Of a DNA stretch of 64,000 nt, positions 28,921 through 38,431 are shown in pieces. How positions within the stretch are numbered: position 1 is the stretch's first letter; every line of letters begins with the position of its first letter. The notes beneath the pieces were generated by a model. It ran no database searches and was not told the origin of the DNA. It saw only the letters and a program-made list of their open reading frames with translations. This DNA is from Brasilonema angustatum HA4187-MV1. Its GTDB lineage: Bacteria; Cyanobacteriota; Cyanobacteriia; Cyanobacteriales; Nostocaceae. The stretch spans positions 62,001 through 126,000 of the forward strand of contig JAHHGV010000021.1 in the NCBI GenBank assembly GCA_019359695.1. The letters are read 5' to 3'. The translations under genes were made by a program, and so were the position numbers.

Positions 28921-30681
28921 ATGTCAGATCCCAACATTGGTCGTTTACTCGGCAAACGCTACGAACTCCAGGAGATAATTGGTACTGGAGCAATGGGTAG
29001 AGTCTATCGTGCTAAGGACATTTTGTTGGGTGGCGTACCTGTTGCTGTGAAGTTTCTGGCTCTATCCACCCAAAATCAAAATCTGCGAGTGCAAGAACGC
29101 TTTGAGCAAGAGGCAAAAACCTGTGCCATCCTTGGACAGAAAAGCATCCACATTGTCCGAGTCATGGACTATGGCGTAGACGAGAATGATACTCCGTTCT
29201 ATGTTATGGAATACTTGCAAGGAAGCAGTCTGAGCAATATCATCCGCCACCAACCACTCTCTTTACCAAGATTTTTGAATTTGGTGCGTCAAATTTGCTT
29301 GGGATTACAGTGCGCTCATAATGGTATCTTTGTACAAGGGAAAATATGTCCAATTATTCACCGCGATATTAAGCCCAGTAATATAGTGGTCATTCAAGAC
29401 CATAGTTTCGGCGAATTAGTCAAAGTTCTAGATTTTGGTATTGCCAAGTTACTACATGCCGATAGCAGCTATACTGACTACTATTTAGGCACTCTTGCTT
29501 ATTCTTCTCCCGAACAGATAGACGGTCAGGAATTAGATAACCGTGCTGACATTTATAGTTTGGGAGTCATGATGTTTGAGATGCTTACAAGCAAAATTCC
29601 CCTAGTCGCATCAACCAACTCTTTTGGAGCATGGTACAAAGTACACCACTATCAGCAACCACGTTCCTTTGCTGAAGTTGCACCCAATCTAGAGCTACCA
29701 CAGAGTGTGAAAAATTTGGTTATGAGTTGTTTGGCTAAGACACCAAGCTCACGTCCCCAAAGTATAAACGAAATTCTTCAGGTTCTGCGATCTTTAGAAC
29801 AGGGCGATGCTCCTCTGGAGCCGCCCCTTTGGGGCTCTCGCGCAAGTGAAACTTTGCCAAATATAAATCAAGCTCCAACTGTCTCTGTCTTAATCAAAAC
29901 AGATGTTGATACCAAGTTGCGTTCAGAAATAGCATTTAGAAATGGGGGAGGAACCCAGACTCACACAGTCAGAGAGTCAGGGAGTGTGGAAGTGTGGGAG
30001 TCTGAAAAAATATCCTTTTCTCGCTTTTTTGCTCCTTCCTCATCGTCACCCCACATACTATCTTTGAATTCAACTCAGTATGACGACAACAGCCAAGCAG
30101 TGACGCTATCATCTGGATTGATACAGGAAATTGTACAGCAAGCTTGTTGGCCCTCGAATAAACCGATCGCCGATATCGTCTTTCCTAGTCCTCTGGGTTT
30201 GAATGGTAAGGTACTACCTGCCTTGTGGGTGATGCTACCGCATTTGGAAATTCAAAAGCGTTTGGTTTGTAAGCGCTATAATCAATTTCTTTTTATAACT
30301 TCTCCTCACCCCATGCTGCTATGGATTACCCTCATCTACAACGCTATGCATGGTGCAAAATGGCTAACATACTACATTGATCTCAAAACAACTTTCGGGC
30401 AAAAAATCACTCGCCTACTCAGACAAACAGGTTACTATCCAATACTGTTCTTTACTCGGGAGACACCAAATCGTTGTGTTGATGTATTATTCTCAAGTAT
30501 TGCTTCTACACAACGCCTGTGGTTACATCACTGGGTAACGATGAGCAACAAGCTGGTATCTTCTGCCGAACCACAATTTAGTAAAACTTTACTTAAAACT
30601 GAGTATGAAAAGATCAAACCCCATATTTTGGCAAAGATACAAGCAATGGATACAGATTCATCATTTGACCTTTTCGGCTGA
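28921..30681 (+). CDS. Serine/threonine protein kinase (PknB-like)
   Basis: A 586-residue Hanks-type kinase. The N-terminal kinase domain (about 14-290) has the Gly loop GTGAMGRVYRAKD, the lysine in VAVKFL, the HRDIKPSN catalytic loop, DFGIAK and SPEQ. The C-terminal region (about 400-586) has no transmembrane segment or sensor domain that I recognise. Between them lies a variable linker containing PLEPPLWGSRAS, which looks repeat-derived. It is divergent from the CHAT gene. The substrate is unknown. Confidence 0.9.
   Translation: MSDPNIGRLLGKRYELQEIIGTGAMGRVYRAKDILLGGVPVAVKFLALSTQNQNLRVQERFEQEAKTCAILGQKSIHIVRVMDYGVDENDTPFYVMEYLQGSSLSNIIRHQPLSLPRFLNLVRQICLGLQCAHNGIFVQGKICPIIHRDIKPSNIVVIQDHSFGELVKVLDFGIAKLLHADSSYTDYYLGTLAYSSPEQIDGQELDNRADIYSLGVMMFEMLTSKIPLVASTNSFGAWYKVHHYQQPRSFAEVAPNLELPQSVKNLVMSCLAKTPSSRPQSINEILQVLRSLEQGDAPLEPPLWGSRASETLPNINQAPTVSVLIKTDVDTKLRSEIAFRNGGGTQTHTVRESGSVEVWESEKISFSRFFAPSSSSPHILSLNSTQYDDNSQAVTLSSGLIQEIVQQACWPSNKPIADIVFPSPLGLNGKVLPALWVMLPHLEIQKRLVCKRYNQFLFITSPHPMLLWITLIYNAMHGAKWLTYYIDLKTTFGQKITRLLRQTGYYPILFFTRETPNRCVDVLFSSIASTQRLWLHHWVTMSNKLVSSAEPQFSKTLLKTEYEKIKPHILAKIQAMDTDSSFDLFG
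29801..29850. repeat. Possible repeat-derived insert in kinase linker
   Basis: GAGCC-GCCCC-TTT-GGGG-CTC near 29818-29839 forms a stem and has GC content unlike the flanks. It encodes PLEPPLWGSRAS in frame. It resembles small cyanobacterial repeats that invade linkers; this is tentative. Confidence 0.35.
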
Positions 30682-31138
30682 AAGGAATATACTACTCACC
30701 CGTGTGATTTCTACACCATCGTTCCATCCTTTTGTAAACTTTTTTTAACAAGATATGTATACAATCATGAACTAAGTTATAAGAAATATAAATACAAAGA
30801 GGATGAATAATGGAATTTAGAGTAAACTAATGACTGTGTTTACATGAGCTAGACTAGTTAAACGCTAGTTGATGGAAAACACGTGCAATGGCATTTATCC
30901 TCCAAACCTGCAATTTAGTAGCAGCGGAGTGTCGTAGATGCGTAAAGCGAGTGTGGCCCAATGTTAAGCAAAACGATATACGTCACAAAGTGAAACTCAC
31001 TTGCAAAAGATGAATGATCGTTGGTAAAATCTCTAATCGTAGTTGATCATCTAAGTTGACGCCCCGGCATCCCCAGCTCCTTTCCTTCTTGGAAGTTAGC
31101 AAGAGAAGGAGGTCGCCTACTATGGCGGCGCTACTACT
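30682..31138. other. Spacer between kinase gene and nblA
   Basis: 457 bp without a supported gene. The right part (about 31,060-31,110) has a weak inverted repeat around GGAGCTG/CAGCTCC-like sequence that may end nblA transcription. Nothing else is recognised. Confidence 0.4.
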
Positions 31139-31339
31139 CTATGCTGCCCAGGTCGATCCTTCGTCTATTCCCCATTGGTGCTTAAGAAGCTGTTTATAAG
31201 TCGCTTCCCGAAGTACCATCTGCTCATAGAGCTTGACTAAAAAGTCTTTAGCTTGGTCGTGGCTCATATGCTGCACCTGAGTGGCGAATGAGTGAATGTT
31301 GAATTGCTGTTCGAGGCTCAGTTCGATTGGTTGATTCAT
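31139..31339 (-). CDS. nblA: Phycobilisome degradation protein NblA
   Basis: A 66-residue protein starting MNQPIELSLEQQFNIHSFATQ, with the NblA core helices (HDQAKDFLVKLYEQMVLREATYKQLLKHQWGI). NblA is an adaptor that binds phycobiliproteins and directs Clp-mediated degradation of antenna during nitrogen or sulfur starvation. A canonical NtcA box lies about 300 bp upstream, suggesting a long leader and nitrogen control. nblB is encoded nearby on the same strand. Confidence 0.95.
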   Translation of the reverse strand: MNQPIELSLEQQFNIHSFATQVQHMSHDQAKDFLVKLYEQMVLREATYKQLLKHQWGIDEGSTWAA

Positions 31340-31642
31340 GATGAACTCCTAAAAAGAAAAAGTAAAGGTGATATAGCCGTCGGCTGAACTAATAGGGTAT
31401 ATAGCTAAATTTTTATTTGTCCAAAATATTTTTACCTCCGTATTACGAACGATAACAATAGTTTGACAAATTGCCCATACCCTAATGGGTAATTTTTCGG
31501 TTGTGAGACCTTGTTGGTTAAGCCAACTGATATAGATCCCAAGTTTGTTGAGGCAGATTCCGGGAAAATATGGGTTTTTGAACCCTTTTTTTGGAGAAAC
31601 TCCCTTAGTTTTCCCTAGTTTTAGATTCGGGCTGTTTAAAAA

Positions 31643-31658
31643 TGTAGAAATTGTTACA
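31643..31658 (-). promoter_or_regulatory. NtcA-binding site upstream of nblA
   Basis: TGTAGAAATTGTTACA matches the NtcA consensus GTA-N8-TAC with symmetric outer bases. It lies 304 bp upstream of the nblA ATG and is the only match I noticed around nblA. NtcA activates nblA on nitrogen deprivation in related strains. A matching -10 box was not resolved. Confidence 0.7.
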
Positions 31659-32197
31659 TAACTACACTGATATAGACAGAAGCTATTGCGCTCTTGTCCC
31701 ACAAACCCTGTTTCTTTAGGGTATTTCAGGTAGGTAAGAATGAATTATATTCGCTCTACCTCATTGAGTGCAAGATGTCAATTACACAAAATAAGATAAT
31801 TAGCCTCCTGAGTTAGAAACTTAAGAGGCTATAAGTATATGTATCAAACTGTAAACAGGAAAAAAGCTCAGTATGAACAAATTTTTAATGGTATGGAGCA
31901 ATACGGTTCACTGAGTCACCGAAGAGGCAGAGGGGAAGGGCGCAGGGAGAGGGGGAGAAAACCATTAAGATGAATCCAGAAATCTTAGGCTGTGGATGCC
32001 TTGTTGAATCGGGCTGCGCGTCTGTCTGTCAATCTTTTTTTATTCAAAAAATTAATTTAGGGGCTTGTACCAATATCGCAGGGTAATTCTTTCTCCCTTG
32101 CTCACTGCTCCCTGCTCACGCCAGGTGCTACAACGGGGGGAACCCCCGCAACGCACTGGCTCCCCAGCATGGTTCAGTCATGCTAAAGCCAGATGCT
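31659..32197. other. Spacer between nblA promoter and nblB, with repeat
   Basis: No supported gene. It contains GC-rich repeat debris at about 32113-32172 (CAACGGGGGGAACCCCCGCA, then ACGCACTGGCTCC), part of the dispersed family, adjoining the nblB 3' end. The remainder is AT-rich. Confidence 0.55.
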
Positions 32198-32863
32198 TCA
32201 AGCTTCAGTTAAAGATTTTTTGGCTTCAGTTGCAACAGCTTCTACTTCATCATTCGCCAAAGTTTCCAAGATGGATTTTGCATCTGTACCGCCTAAACGA
32301 TTTAAGGCTTGTACCAGCCTATAGCGCACTTGCCAATCTGGATCTGTTGCATAGGGAGCCAACAAGGGAATAGCCTGCAAGTCTCCCAATTCGCCAAAAG
32401 AACTAATGGCTGCAGTTTTGACTAAATCATTTTCTGAAGAAAGTGCCGTTTTTAGCAACTCAAAACTTCTTGGATCGTTCAACTCTCCGAGTGTAGCGAT
32501 GATGCTGAATTGTACAATCCACTCGTTGCTGGTTTGGTAGAGTTGTTGTAAATCGTCAAAAGCCTCACGCAGCCCAAGAGCACCCAAACAATCTGCTGCG
32601 GCTGCTTGAACATCAGCTTCGGGATCATTGAGCAAGCGATCGCGCAATATGTTTAGAGATAAATCTAAATCTTGTTTACCCAGGGTATCCAACTGACTCA
32701 CAGCTGAGTACCGTACACGGGAATTGCTATCATTTACGGCATTTTGAACCAACTCAAAACCTAGCTTTGGCTCTAATTGACGAATTTGGTTGACTGCTCG
32801 CAAGCGATCGCCTAAATCTTGAGATTCCAGCAGTTGCTTGACAGATTCAGGAGTAATACTCAT
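32198..32863 (-). CDS. nblB: HEAT-repeat phycobilisome degradation protein NblB
   Basis: A 221-residue all-helical HEAT/PBS-lyase-like repeat protein (VRYSAVSQLDTLGK; DVQAAAADCLGALG; WQVRYRLVQALNRLGG; VATEAKKSLTEA). Length and repeat pattern match NblB, which is related to phycocyanobilin lyases and needed for chromophore detachment and antenna breakdown during starvation. Proximity to nblA supports this. A generic HEAT protein or bilin lyase is the alternative. Confidence 0.78.
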   Translation of the reverse strand: MSITPESVKQLLESQDLGDRLRAVNQIRQLEPKLGFELVQNAVNDSNSRVRYSAVSQLDTLGKQDLDLSLNILRDRLLNDPEADVQAAAADCLGALGLREAFDDLQQLYQTSNEWIVQFSIIATLGELNDPRSFELLKTALSSENDLVKTAAISSFGELGDLQAIPLLAPYATDPDWQVRYRLVQALNRLGGTDAKSILETLANDEVEAVATEAKKSLTEA

Positions 32864-32943
32864 TTAATTATCCTAATTTTCAAAAATGTTTTCAAAAAAT
32901 AGTTAACCAGTTATCAGTCATCAGCTCATTTTGGCTTGATAAC

Positions 32944-33020
32944 TGTTCCCTGTTCCCTGTTCCCTGTTCCCTGTTCCCTGTTCCCTGTTCCCTGTTCCCT
33001 GTTCCCTGTTCACTGTTCAC
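32944..33020. repeat. Heptanucleotide tandem repeat (TGTTCCC)9(TGTTCAC)2
   Basis: Nine perfect TGTTCCC units (32944-33006) plus two TGTTCAC units (33007-33020). This is the short tandemly repeated repetitive (STRR) class typical of heterocystous cyanobacteria. The last unit overlaps the stop codon of the CBS gene. Confidence 0.95.
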
Positions 33021-33484
33021 TGATCTTGACTCGCTGCCATTGCTCGAATGATGTCACCACGAGTGAGGATACCAATAACTTGGCTCTCGCTGTCAAGTAC
33101 TGGTAGGCGGTGGATGTTGCGATCGTGCATGAGTTTAGCGGCTTCTGTGACTGTTTTGTCAGGATCAATAGTGATCGGGTTTTTGCTCATGACTTCGCCA
33201 ACAGTTTGCCCAAGTGCTTTGTGCAAGTCACGTTCGTAATCTCCAGGATTTTCCAAATAAATGACGCTATCAAGAAACATAATGTAAGCCGGAGGGGTTA
33301 CACCAGTTTGTTGCCACATTAAGTCCGTTTCTGAGATAATACCGACTAACTTCCCAGCGTCATTCACAACTGGTAGTCCACTAATGCGTCGTTCTGCCAG
33401 GATTTTAATCGCTTCCTGTAGAGGAGTTTCTAGTTGGACGACGATTGGATCACGGCTCATGATGTCGGCAACTGTTTTAGGCAT
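33017..33484 (-). CDS. Tandem CBS-domain protein
   Basis: A 155-residue protein made of two CBS domains: MSRDPIVVQLETPLQEAIKILAE... with SGLPVV and LVGIISETDL, then MSKNPITIDPDKTVTEAAKLM with HRLPVL and VIGILTRGDI. Stand-alone CBS pairs bind adenosine nucleotides and regulate partners such as thioredoxins. The start is placed at MPKTVADIM (33484) because the 23 upstream codons are not conserved-looking. The 3' end merges into the heptamer array. Confidence 0.88.
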   Translation of the reverse strand: MPKTVADIMSRDPIVVQLETPLQEAIKILAERRISGLPVVNDAGKLVGIISETDLMWQQTGVTPPAYIMFLDSVIYLENPGDYERDLHKALGQTVGEVMSKNPITIDPDKTVTEAAKLMHDRNIHRLPVLDSESQVIGILTRGDIIRAMAASQDQ

Positions 33485-33597
33485 TGGCTTGCTGTCACTT
33501 TTTATTAATCTACCTGGTTTATTGTAAAGAATTGTGGGTGTTAAGCTTATCACGTTAATACATTGTTACTTATCGGGAAGTAGAGGAAGAAGAATAA

Positions 33598-34641
33598 TTA
33601 CTCAAATTCCGTCTCACAAAAGACTTGTAACAACTCAACACAGTTAGCAATTGCTCCTAAATGGGCGATTTCGTATCCGTGGGTGTTCTGTGTCGGAAAT
33701 GCCAAACACGCAGCGCGAGCAACATGACCAAATTTCATCGCAATAGAAGCATCACTACCAAAACTACTGATTGTTGCTAGCTGTACTGACATATCTAGTT
33801 GCTTGGCGCAGTGACGCAGTTGTCCATTTAACGTTTCATCGTAAATTCCATACCCATCTTGAGAAAGTATCACAGGGCTTTCCCCGTCTTCAATAGGATA
33901 TTCTGATGAGAGAGGACAAATTTCCAAAGCAATCAAAGCATCTAAGCGCTGGTTTTGAGTAAAGAAAAGTGCTCCAATTGCTCCCACTTCTTCTTTTGCT
34001 GATGCGACTAGATACACATCGACTGGTGGCTGTTTTACCTTTTCGGCAAGTGCTAATAAAATAGCAACAGAAGCTTTGTTATCCAAGGTGTAACTGGCAA
34101 TGTAGTCGTTTAACCGTGTTGGACGTTTTCGATGCTTGCCGACAACCATTCTGGTACCTGGTCGAATACCAGCTGCTTCCAATTCGGTTGTGGTACATTT
34201 TGTTTCTATCCAGGCATTTTCCCATTTAACAGGCGTGTCTTCCTGCTGGACTTTTTGGGGTGATTCGTGGGAAACGTGACGGGAACCAAAACTGAGAATG
34301 CCGCTGAGTGTTGCGTTATCTCCTAGTAAATCTACCACTCCTTCGCCATAAACCCACGGAAATGAGCCGCCTAGCCTGCGAACTTCGACTCGACCTTTTT
34401 CGCCAACTGTTTTCACAATTGCGCCTATTTCATCTTTGTGAGCAGTAATGGCAATCTGTCTAGTGGAATCTAGCCCTTGAATTTTAGCAATGATATTGTC
34501 AGCGCGATCATGCCATACTTCCACTCCTAGTGCCGCAAATTGCTGTATCAAGAATTGGTTAATTTCTGTTTCTGCACCACTGGGAGAATGATGCATGACT
34601 AATTCTTCAATTGTGTGAAATAAGTGGTCGTAGTTGCACAT
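33598..34641 (-). CDS. M42-family metallo-aminopeptidase
   Basis: A 347-residue dinuclear-zinc peptidase of the FrvX/CelM type. Metal and catalytic positions are visible in AITAHKDEIGA, YTLDNKASVA, SAKEEVGAIGA and NTHGYEIAHL. These cytosolic enzymes form large tetrahedral complexes that trim peptides. It is a single-gene unit, convergent with nothing nearby and divergent from a pentapeptide-repeat gene. Confidence 0.9.
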   Translation of the reverse strand: MCNYDHLFHTIEELVMHHSPSGAETEINQFLIQQFAALGVEVWHDRADNIIAKIQGLDSTRQIAITAHKDEIGAIVKTVGEKGRVEVRRLGGSFPWVYGEGVVDLLGDNATLSGILSFGSRHVSHESPQKVQQEDTPVKWENAWIETKCTTTELEAAGIRPGTRMVVGKHRKRPTRLNDYIASYTLDNKASVAILLALAEKVKQPPVDVYLVASAKEEVGAIGALFFTQNQRLDALIALEICPLSSEYPIEDGESPVILSQDGYGIYDETLNGQLRHCAKQLDMSVQLATISSFGSDASIAMKFGHVARAACLAFPTQNTHGYEIAHLGAIANCVELLQVFCETEFE

Positions 34642-34728
34642 CGTTATTTTAACTAGGTACTTTACTCAATTAAGAACTGCTATAAATAGTAGGCAAAAGC
34701 CCAAATTTATACAATTCAACAAGCACAA

Positions 34729-35337
34729 ATGTATCACCAACAACGCCAAAGTTTGCTTTTCACTCTTTCGGCTATACTGACTGGAGCAACTCTTTTAGCT
34801 GGAGTTGGAATCTACGTAGTGCTCAAAGGCGTGGAAAGACCAATAGCAGTACCTAACCAAACAGTTAGCACAGAAGAAGACATAACACAAGCACCTGTCG
34901 ATACATTAACTCCGCCTCCACAAGACACATTGGTTTCATCACCACAAGACACACCAGTCGTAGCAATTCAAGAACAGCGAAACGAACTAGGGAAAAATCT
35001 TGGTGGTGTTGATTGGCAAGGAAAGGACTTACGCACGATGAAGCTGCGTAATGCTAACTTAGGTGGTGCGAATCTTGCAAACACTACCTTGAGTGGTGTT
35101 GACTTGAGTGGAGCTACCTTGAGTGGTGCAAATCTTGCAAATGCTAATTTAAGTGGTGTGAATTTGAGCAGTGCTAATCTTAGTGGTGCAATTCTTGAAA
35201 ATGCGAATCTGAGCAGTGCTAATCTCAGTCGCGCCGACTTGAGGGGTGCCAATCTTGATCATACTAACCTAGAGGGAGCTCTTTTAAGAGGAACTCTTCT
35301 AGAAGGTGTAAACCTGAGCAACACAATTATGCCTTAG
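34729..35337 (+). CDS. Membrane-anchored pentapeptide-repeat protein
   Basis: 202 residues: an N-terminal membrane anchor (LLFTLSAILTGATLLAGVGIYVV), a Pro/Thr-rich linker with repeated DT-L/P-V, then about 20 A(N/D)LxX pentapeptides (LSGANLANANLSGVNLSSANL...) forming a right-handed beta-helix. Topology suggests the helix faces the periplasm or lumen. The family is known; the function of this member is not. Confidence 0.88.
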   Translation: MYHQQRQSLLFTLSAILTGATLLAGVGIYVVLKGVERPIAVPNQTVSTEEDITQAPVDTLTPPPQDTLVSSPQDTPVVAIQEQRNELGKNLGGVDWQGKDLRTMKLRNANLGGANLANTTLSGVDLSGATLSGANLANANLSGVNLSSANLSGAILENANLSSANLSRADLRGANLDHTNLEGALLRGTLLEGVNLSNTIMP

Positions 35338-35523
35338 GGAGTTGGCTCTAGGTAAGCGACTCACGTACATGATACAATATAAGTGACGATCATCACTTCA
35401 ATAATTGATACTTATCACTTTCCCCAAATTTGTTTATCTCTTAGTTTGGGAGGGAAGACAAATCATTCTTGTATTTAGACTACAAGTATTGATTTCTTAC
35501 TTGGCAGTTGTGAGGAATAACTT

Positions 35524-35667
35524 ATGCGAGAAAAACTATTGCTAGCTGTTACTCTGACATTTGCCTTGAGTTTGTTTACAGAACTGAACTGGTTTTCTTC
35601 AGCCCGTACAGCCACAAACAGGACAAATTCTGATTTATCAGCTTTCACTGTTACTTTACGTCAATAA
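35524..35667 (+). CDS. Small putatively secreted protein (47 aa)
   Basis: A 47-codon frame, MREKLLLAVTLTFALSLFTELNWF..., with a Lys/Arg start, hydrophobic core and possible cleavage near SARTA. GTGAGGAATAACTT precedes the ATG, giving a plausible GAGG ribosome-binding site. It lies between two pentapeptide-repeat genes. Homology not recognised. Confidence 0.5.
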   Translation: MREKLLLAVTLTFALSLFTELNWFSSARTATNRTNSDLSAFTVTLRQ

Positions 35668-35778
35668 CAAGAATTATACGCCATAGCAACAGTGATATGA
35701 CTAGGAAAATAAAAAAATATAAAAAGATATGTGTATGGAAACACTGAGCCTTCAGGCAAAGACATTGCGACGCCAATA

Positions 35779-36549
35779 ATGAAAAGCCGAATTTTAGCCA
35801 CCAGCGTATTTTTCACGCTTATCGGCTTAAATCAGACAGTTCTAGCAGCAAATCTGGAACATGTCAGACAGTTACTAGCAAGCAAACAGTGTCAAAACTG
35901 TGATTTAGCCGGGGCTGGTTTGGTGATGGCTGATTTATCAGGAGCGGATTTAACTAAAGCCAATCTTGCAGGTGCGAATCTCAGCCGCGCTAACTTGAGT
36001 GGTGCTAACTTGAGGGGTGCAAACTTGAGTGGTGTTGGTTTATTTGGTGCTAACCTCACGGGAGCCAATCTCAGTGGGGCAAATTTGCAGAATGCTGATT
36101 TGCGACATACCTATTTAGTTAACGCTCAATTAGATGGTGTGAATCTTAATGGGATTAATTTGCAAGGAGCAATCGGCATACCATCGCAAATTGCTACACA
36201 TGAGAAATTTTATGCTTGGGGTGTTACCGAAGCACAAAAAGGCAATCAACAGCAAGCAATTGATTATTTCAATCAGGCTATTGTCATGAACCCTGATTAT
36301 GCAGGTGCTTATCTAGCTCGTGGTGTTGCTCGTTACCAAATACTTGATCGACAAGGTGCATTTCAAGACGCCCAAGTTGCTGAAAAATTATTTATATCCC
36401 AAAACAATAGCAGTGGAATACAAACAGCACAAGCTTTTATCAAAGAACTGCAAACACCTTACGAAACTAAGGTAAAACCTGCCAAACCTGATTTCATTGA
36501 TTTTGTAGGAAGTGTTGGCTCTCTACTACTCCAGTTTTTGCCATTTTAG
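35779..36549 (+). CDS. Secreted pentapeptide-repeat/TPR protein
   Basis: About 256 residues from ATG 35779: a signal peptide ([23 protein letters not shown]), a CQNCDL motif at the start of the repeat block, about 16 pentapeptides, then a TPR-like pair ([28 protein letters not shown]). The frame is open 16 codons upstream but homologous signal peptides start at MKS. Probably periplasmic; function unknown. Confidence 0.85.
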   Translation: MKSRILATSVFFTLIGLNQTVLAANLEHVRQLLASKQCQNCDLAGAGLVMADLSGADLTKANLAGANLSRANLSGANLRGANLSGVGLFGANLTGANLSGANLQNADLRHTYLVNAQLDGVNLNGINLQGAIGIPSQIATHEKFYAWGVTEAQKGNQQQAIDYFNQAIVMNPDYAGAYLARGVARYQILDRQGAFQDAQVAEKLFISQNNSSGIQTAQAFIKELQTPYETKVKPAKPDFIDFVGSVGSLLLQFLPF

Positions 36550-36684
36550 TGATTAGTAGTCGGTGGGTAGTAGTATTTTATCAGTTACCAGTTATCAGTT
36601 ATCAGTTACCAGTTACTAGTTTTCACTGTTCACTGTTCACTGTTTATTGTTGACTGTTTGAATGACAACTCATCGTTATTACTC

Positions 36685-37308
36685 ATGACTATTTCTAAAG
36701 AACTATGGCAAGCAAATCACGACATAGCCCAGGCTTGTCTTGAACATCCCTTTGTCCAAGGTATCGGTGATGGTACTCTTGAGCAGAAAAAATTTGCCTA
36801 TTATGTCGGACAAGATGCTTTTTTCTTAGAAGCCTTTGCTCGTGCTTACAGCATAGCTGCAGCTAAAGCACCAGATTTCTCAGTCTTTACGACATTTCAC
36901 TCCTTAGCTGATGGAGTTTTACAAGAACTGAAACTTCATGAGGGTTATGCAGCAAAGTGGGGAGTCAGTTTACATTCTGTGGAACCTGGAGTGACTACCC
37001 GTCGCTATACCGACTTTTTGTTAGCAACAGCTTGGAGTGCTGATGTGGGTTTAACTGCTACAGCTATGTCTCCCTGTATGGGTTTATATGCTTTTTTAGG
37101 AAAACAATTGGCTGGTGACAACATACCCAATCATCAATATGCGGATTGGATTCGTACTTATAGCGGCGCAGATTTTCAACCATTAACGCAACAATTAGAA
37201 GATTTGGTTGATTCGTATACGAGTGGCACAACTTTGGTAGAGTCAACTTATCGTTATGCCATGTTGTGTGAGCGAGACTTTTTTCAAGCAGCATGGGAAT
37301 GTTTATAA
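36685..37308 (+). CDS. tenA: TenA family protein (thiaminase II-like)
   Basis: A 207-residue all-helical protein. TenA signature positions are visible: the aspartate in YYVGQDAFFL, the cysteine in SPCMGLYAFLG and the glutamate in MLCERDFF. TenA hydrolyses aminopyrimidine breakdown products of thiamin for salvage to HMP. ATG 36685 (MTISKELWQ) is preferred over a TTG nine codons upstream. No TPP riboswitch was seen; upstream DNA is heptamer-like repeat sequence. Confidence 0.85.
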   Translation: MTISKELWQANHDIAQACLEHPFVQGIGDGTLEQKKFAYYVGQDAFFLEAFARAYSIAAAKAPDFSVFTTFHSLADGVLQELKLHEGYAAKWGVSLHSVEPGVTTRRYTDFLLATAWSADVGLTATAMSPCMGLYAFLGKQLAGDNIPNHQYADWIRTYSGADFQPLTQQLEDLVDSYTSGTTLVESTYRYAMLCERDFFQAAWECL

Positions 37309-37766
37309 ATCGCCGCTTGTGTTTGCTTCTCTGATTTGTGAAAATTACTTTTTCAGTGAACCGCACCAGGCGCAGAGTAAGCACCACCAGAAGAATAAAG
37401 AGAGATTTTCACGTTCCTTGTAGCGTGCCCGTAGGGCTTATGATTTAAGACTGTTATCTCACATCTCATTTCCTATCTCAAGAATCAAGTCAACTGCGTC
37501 GTGCTTGGAATTCTATATGAAGCGTAAGAGAACTACACTCATTAATTCAAAAAACTTAACAAACAAGAATGAATGCAAATTGTCTAATATACAACTTTAA
37601 TTGCTGGTAGTGTTTACGCCCTAACAAACTATTATTTGTGAGTTGTTTACCAATGACTTAGTTTGGATTGTCATCATGATATTTTGTCTATTAATGACAG
37701 AATTTGTCACAACTCGACTGGATCACACAATTCACCCAACTTAGTCTGTTCTTTGAGGCACACCGC
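37309..37766. other. Spacer after tenA
   Basis: About 460 bp without a supported gene; AT-rich with no clear terminator. Confidence 0.4.
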
Positions 37767-38213
37767 ATGCAAGAAGTATTGTTAAATCGTGCAATGAGCG
37801 TTGATGATTTGTTGAAACGCTATCAGACAGGAGAAAGAAATTTCAAAGGTATAAACTTGATAGGTGGTTGCCTAAATGGAATCAATCTCAGCGGAGCAAG
37901 TTTAAAAGGAGCTTCTTTAAGTGAAGTTGATTTAAGTAAAGCAAATTTGGTTGGGGTTGACTTGACAGAAGCATCTTTAGTGAGAGCTAACCTTACAGGC
38001 GCTAACCTCACAGGAGCGAATCTGAGTGGAGCAAATCTTCATGAAGCAAAGCTCACAGGAGCCATCCTTGATGGAGCAGTTTTGAAAATGGCAGACTTGA
38101 TAGATGCAGATTTCACCGCTGCAAATCTAGAGGGAGCTAATCTGTACGGCGCACACATGATGGGTACTCTGTTGCAGGGTGCGATTATGCCAGATGGTAA
38201 AATCAACAATTAG
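37767..38213 (+). CDS. Pentapeptide-repeat protein (cytosolic)
   Basis: About 148 residues from ATG 37767; a TTG at 37704 would add 21 residues. A short N-terminal segment (MSVDDLLKRYQTGERNF) of the type often preceding repeats is followed by about 20 pentapeptides ([24 protein letters not shown]). No signal or membrane segment, unlike the two neighbouring pentapeptide proteins. Function unknown. Confidence 0.82.
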   Translation: MQEVLLNRAMSVDDLLKRYQTGERNFKGINLIGGCLNGINLSGASLKGASLSEVDLSKANLVGVDLTEASLVRANLTGANLTGANLSGANLHEAKLTGAILDGAVLKMADLIDADFTAANLEGANLYGAHMMGTLLQGAIMPDGKINN

Positions 38214-38431
38214 TTACGGTAGCTATCATAATCAACATTTGTAACCCGTGAACACCGATTCTAAAATGTGCAAGTTAAGAGTTGACGTCAATTGGTAGTG
38301 CTTCTCTGATCTTCCATTGGGGGATGCTTGTTTTAACCACAGGTATCTCCTTTATTTTTTATACCCATTCCTACGGATCGCTAACCCTATGCGATACGCC
38401 CTTGGCGTCTGCGCTCTGCGCAATCGCCTAC

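Noticed and set aside
31349-31702. 117-codon frame on the minus strand upstream of nblA
   Set aside because: No recognisable family, unusual composition, and it overlaps the NtcA box and presumed nblA leader.
36550-36684. TPP riboswitch upstream of tenA
   Set aside because: The region is TTATCAGT/TTCACTG-type tandem repeat DNA with no THI-box elements visible.
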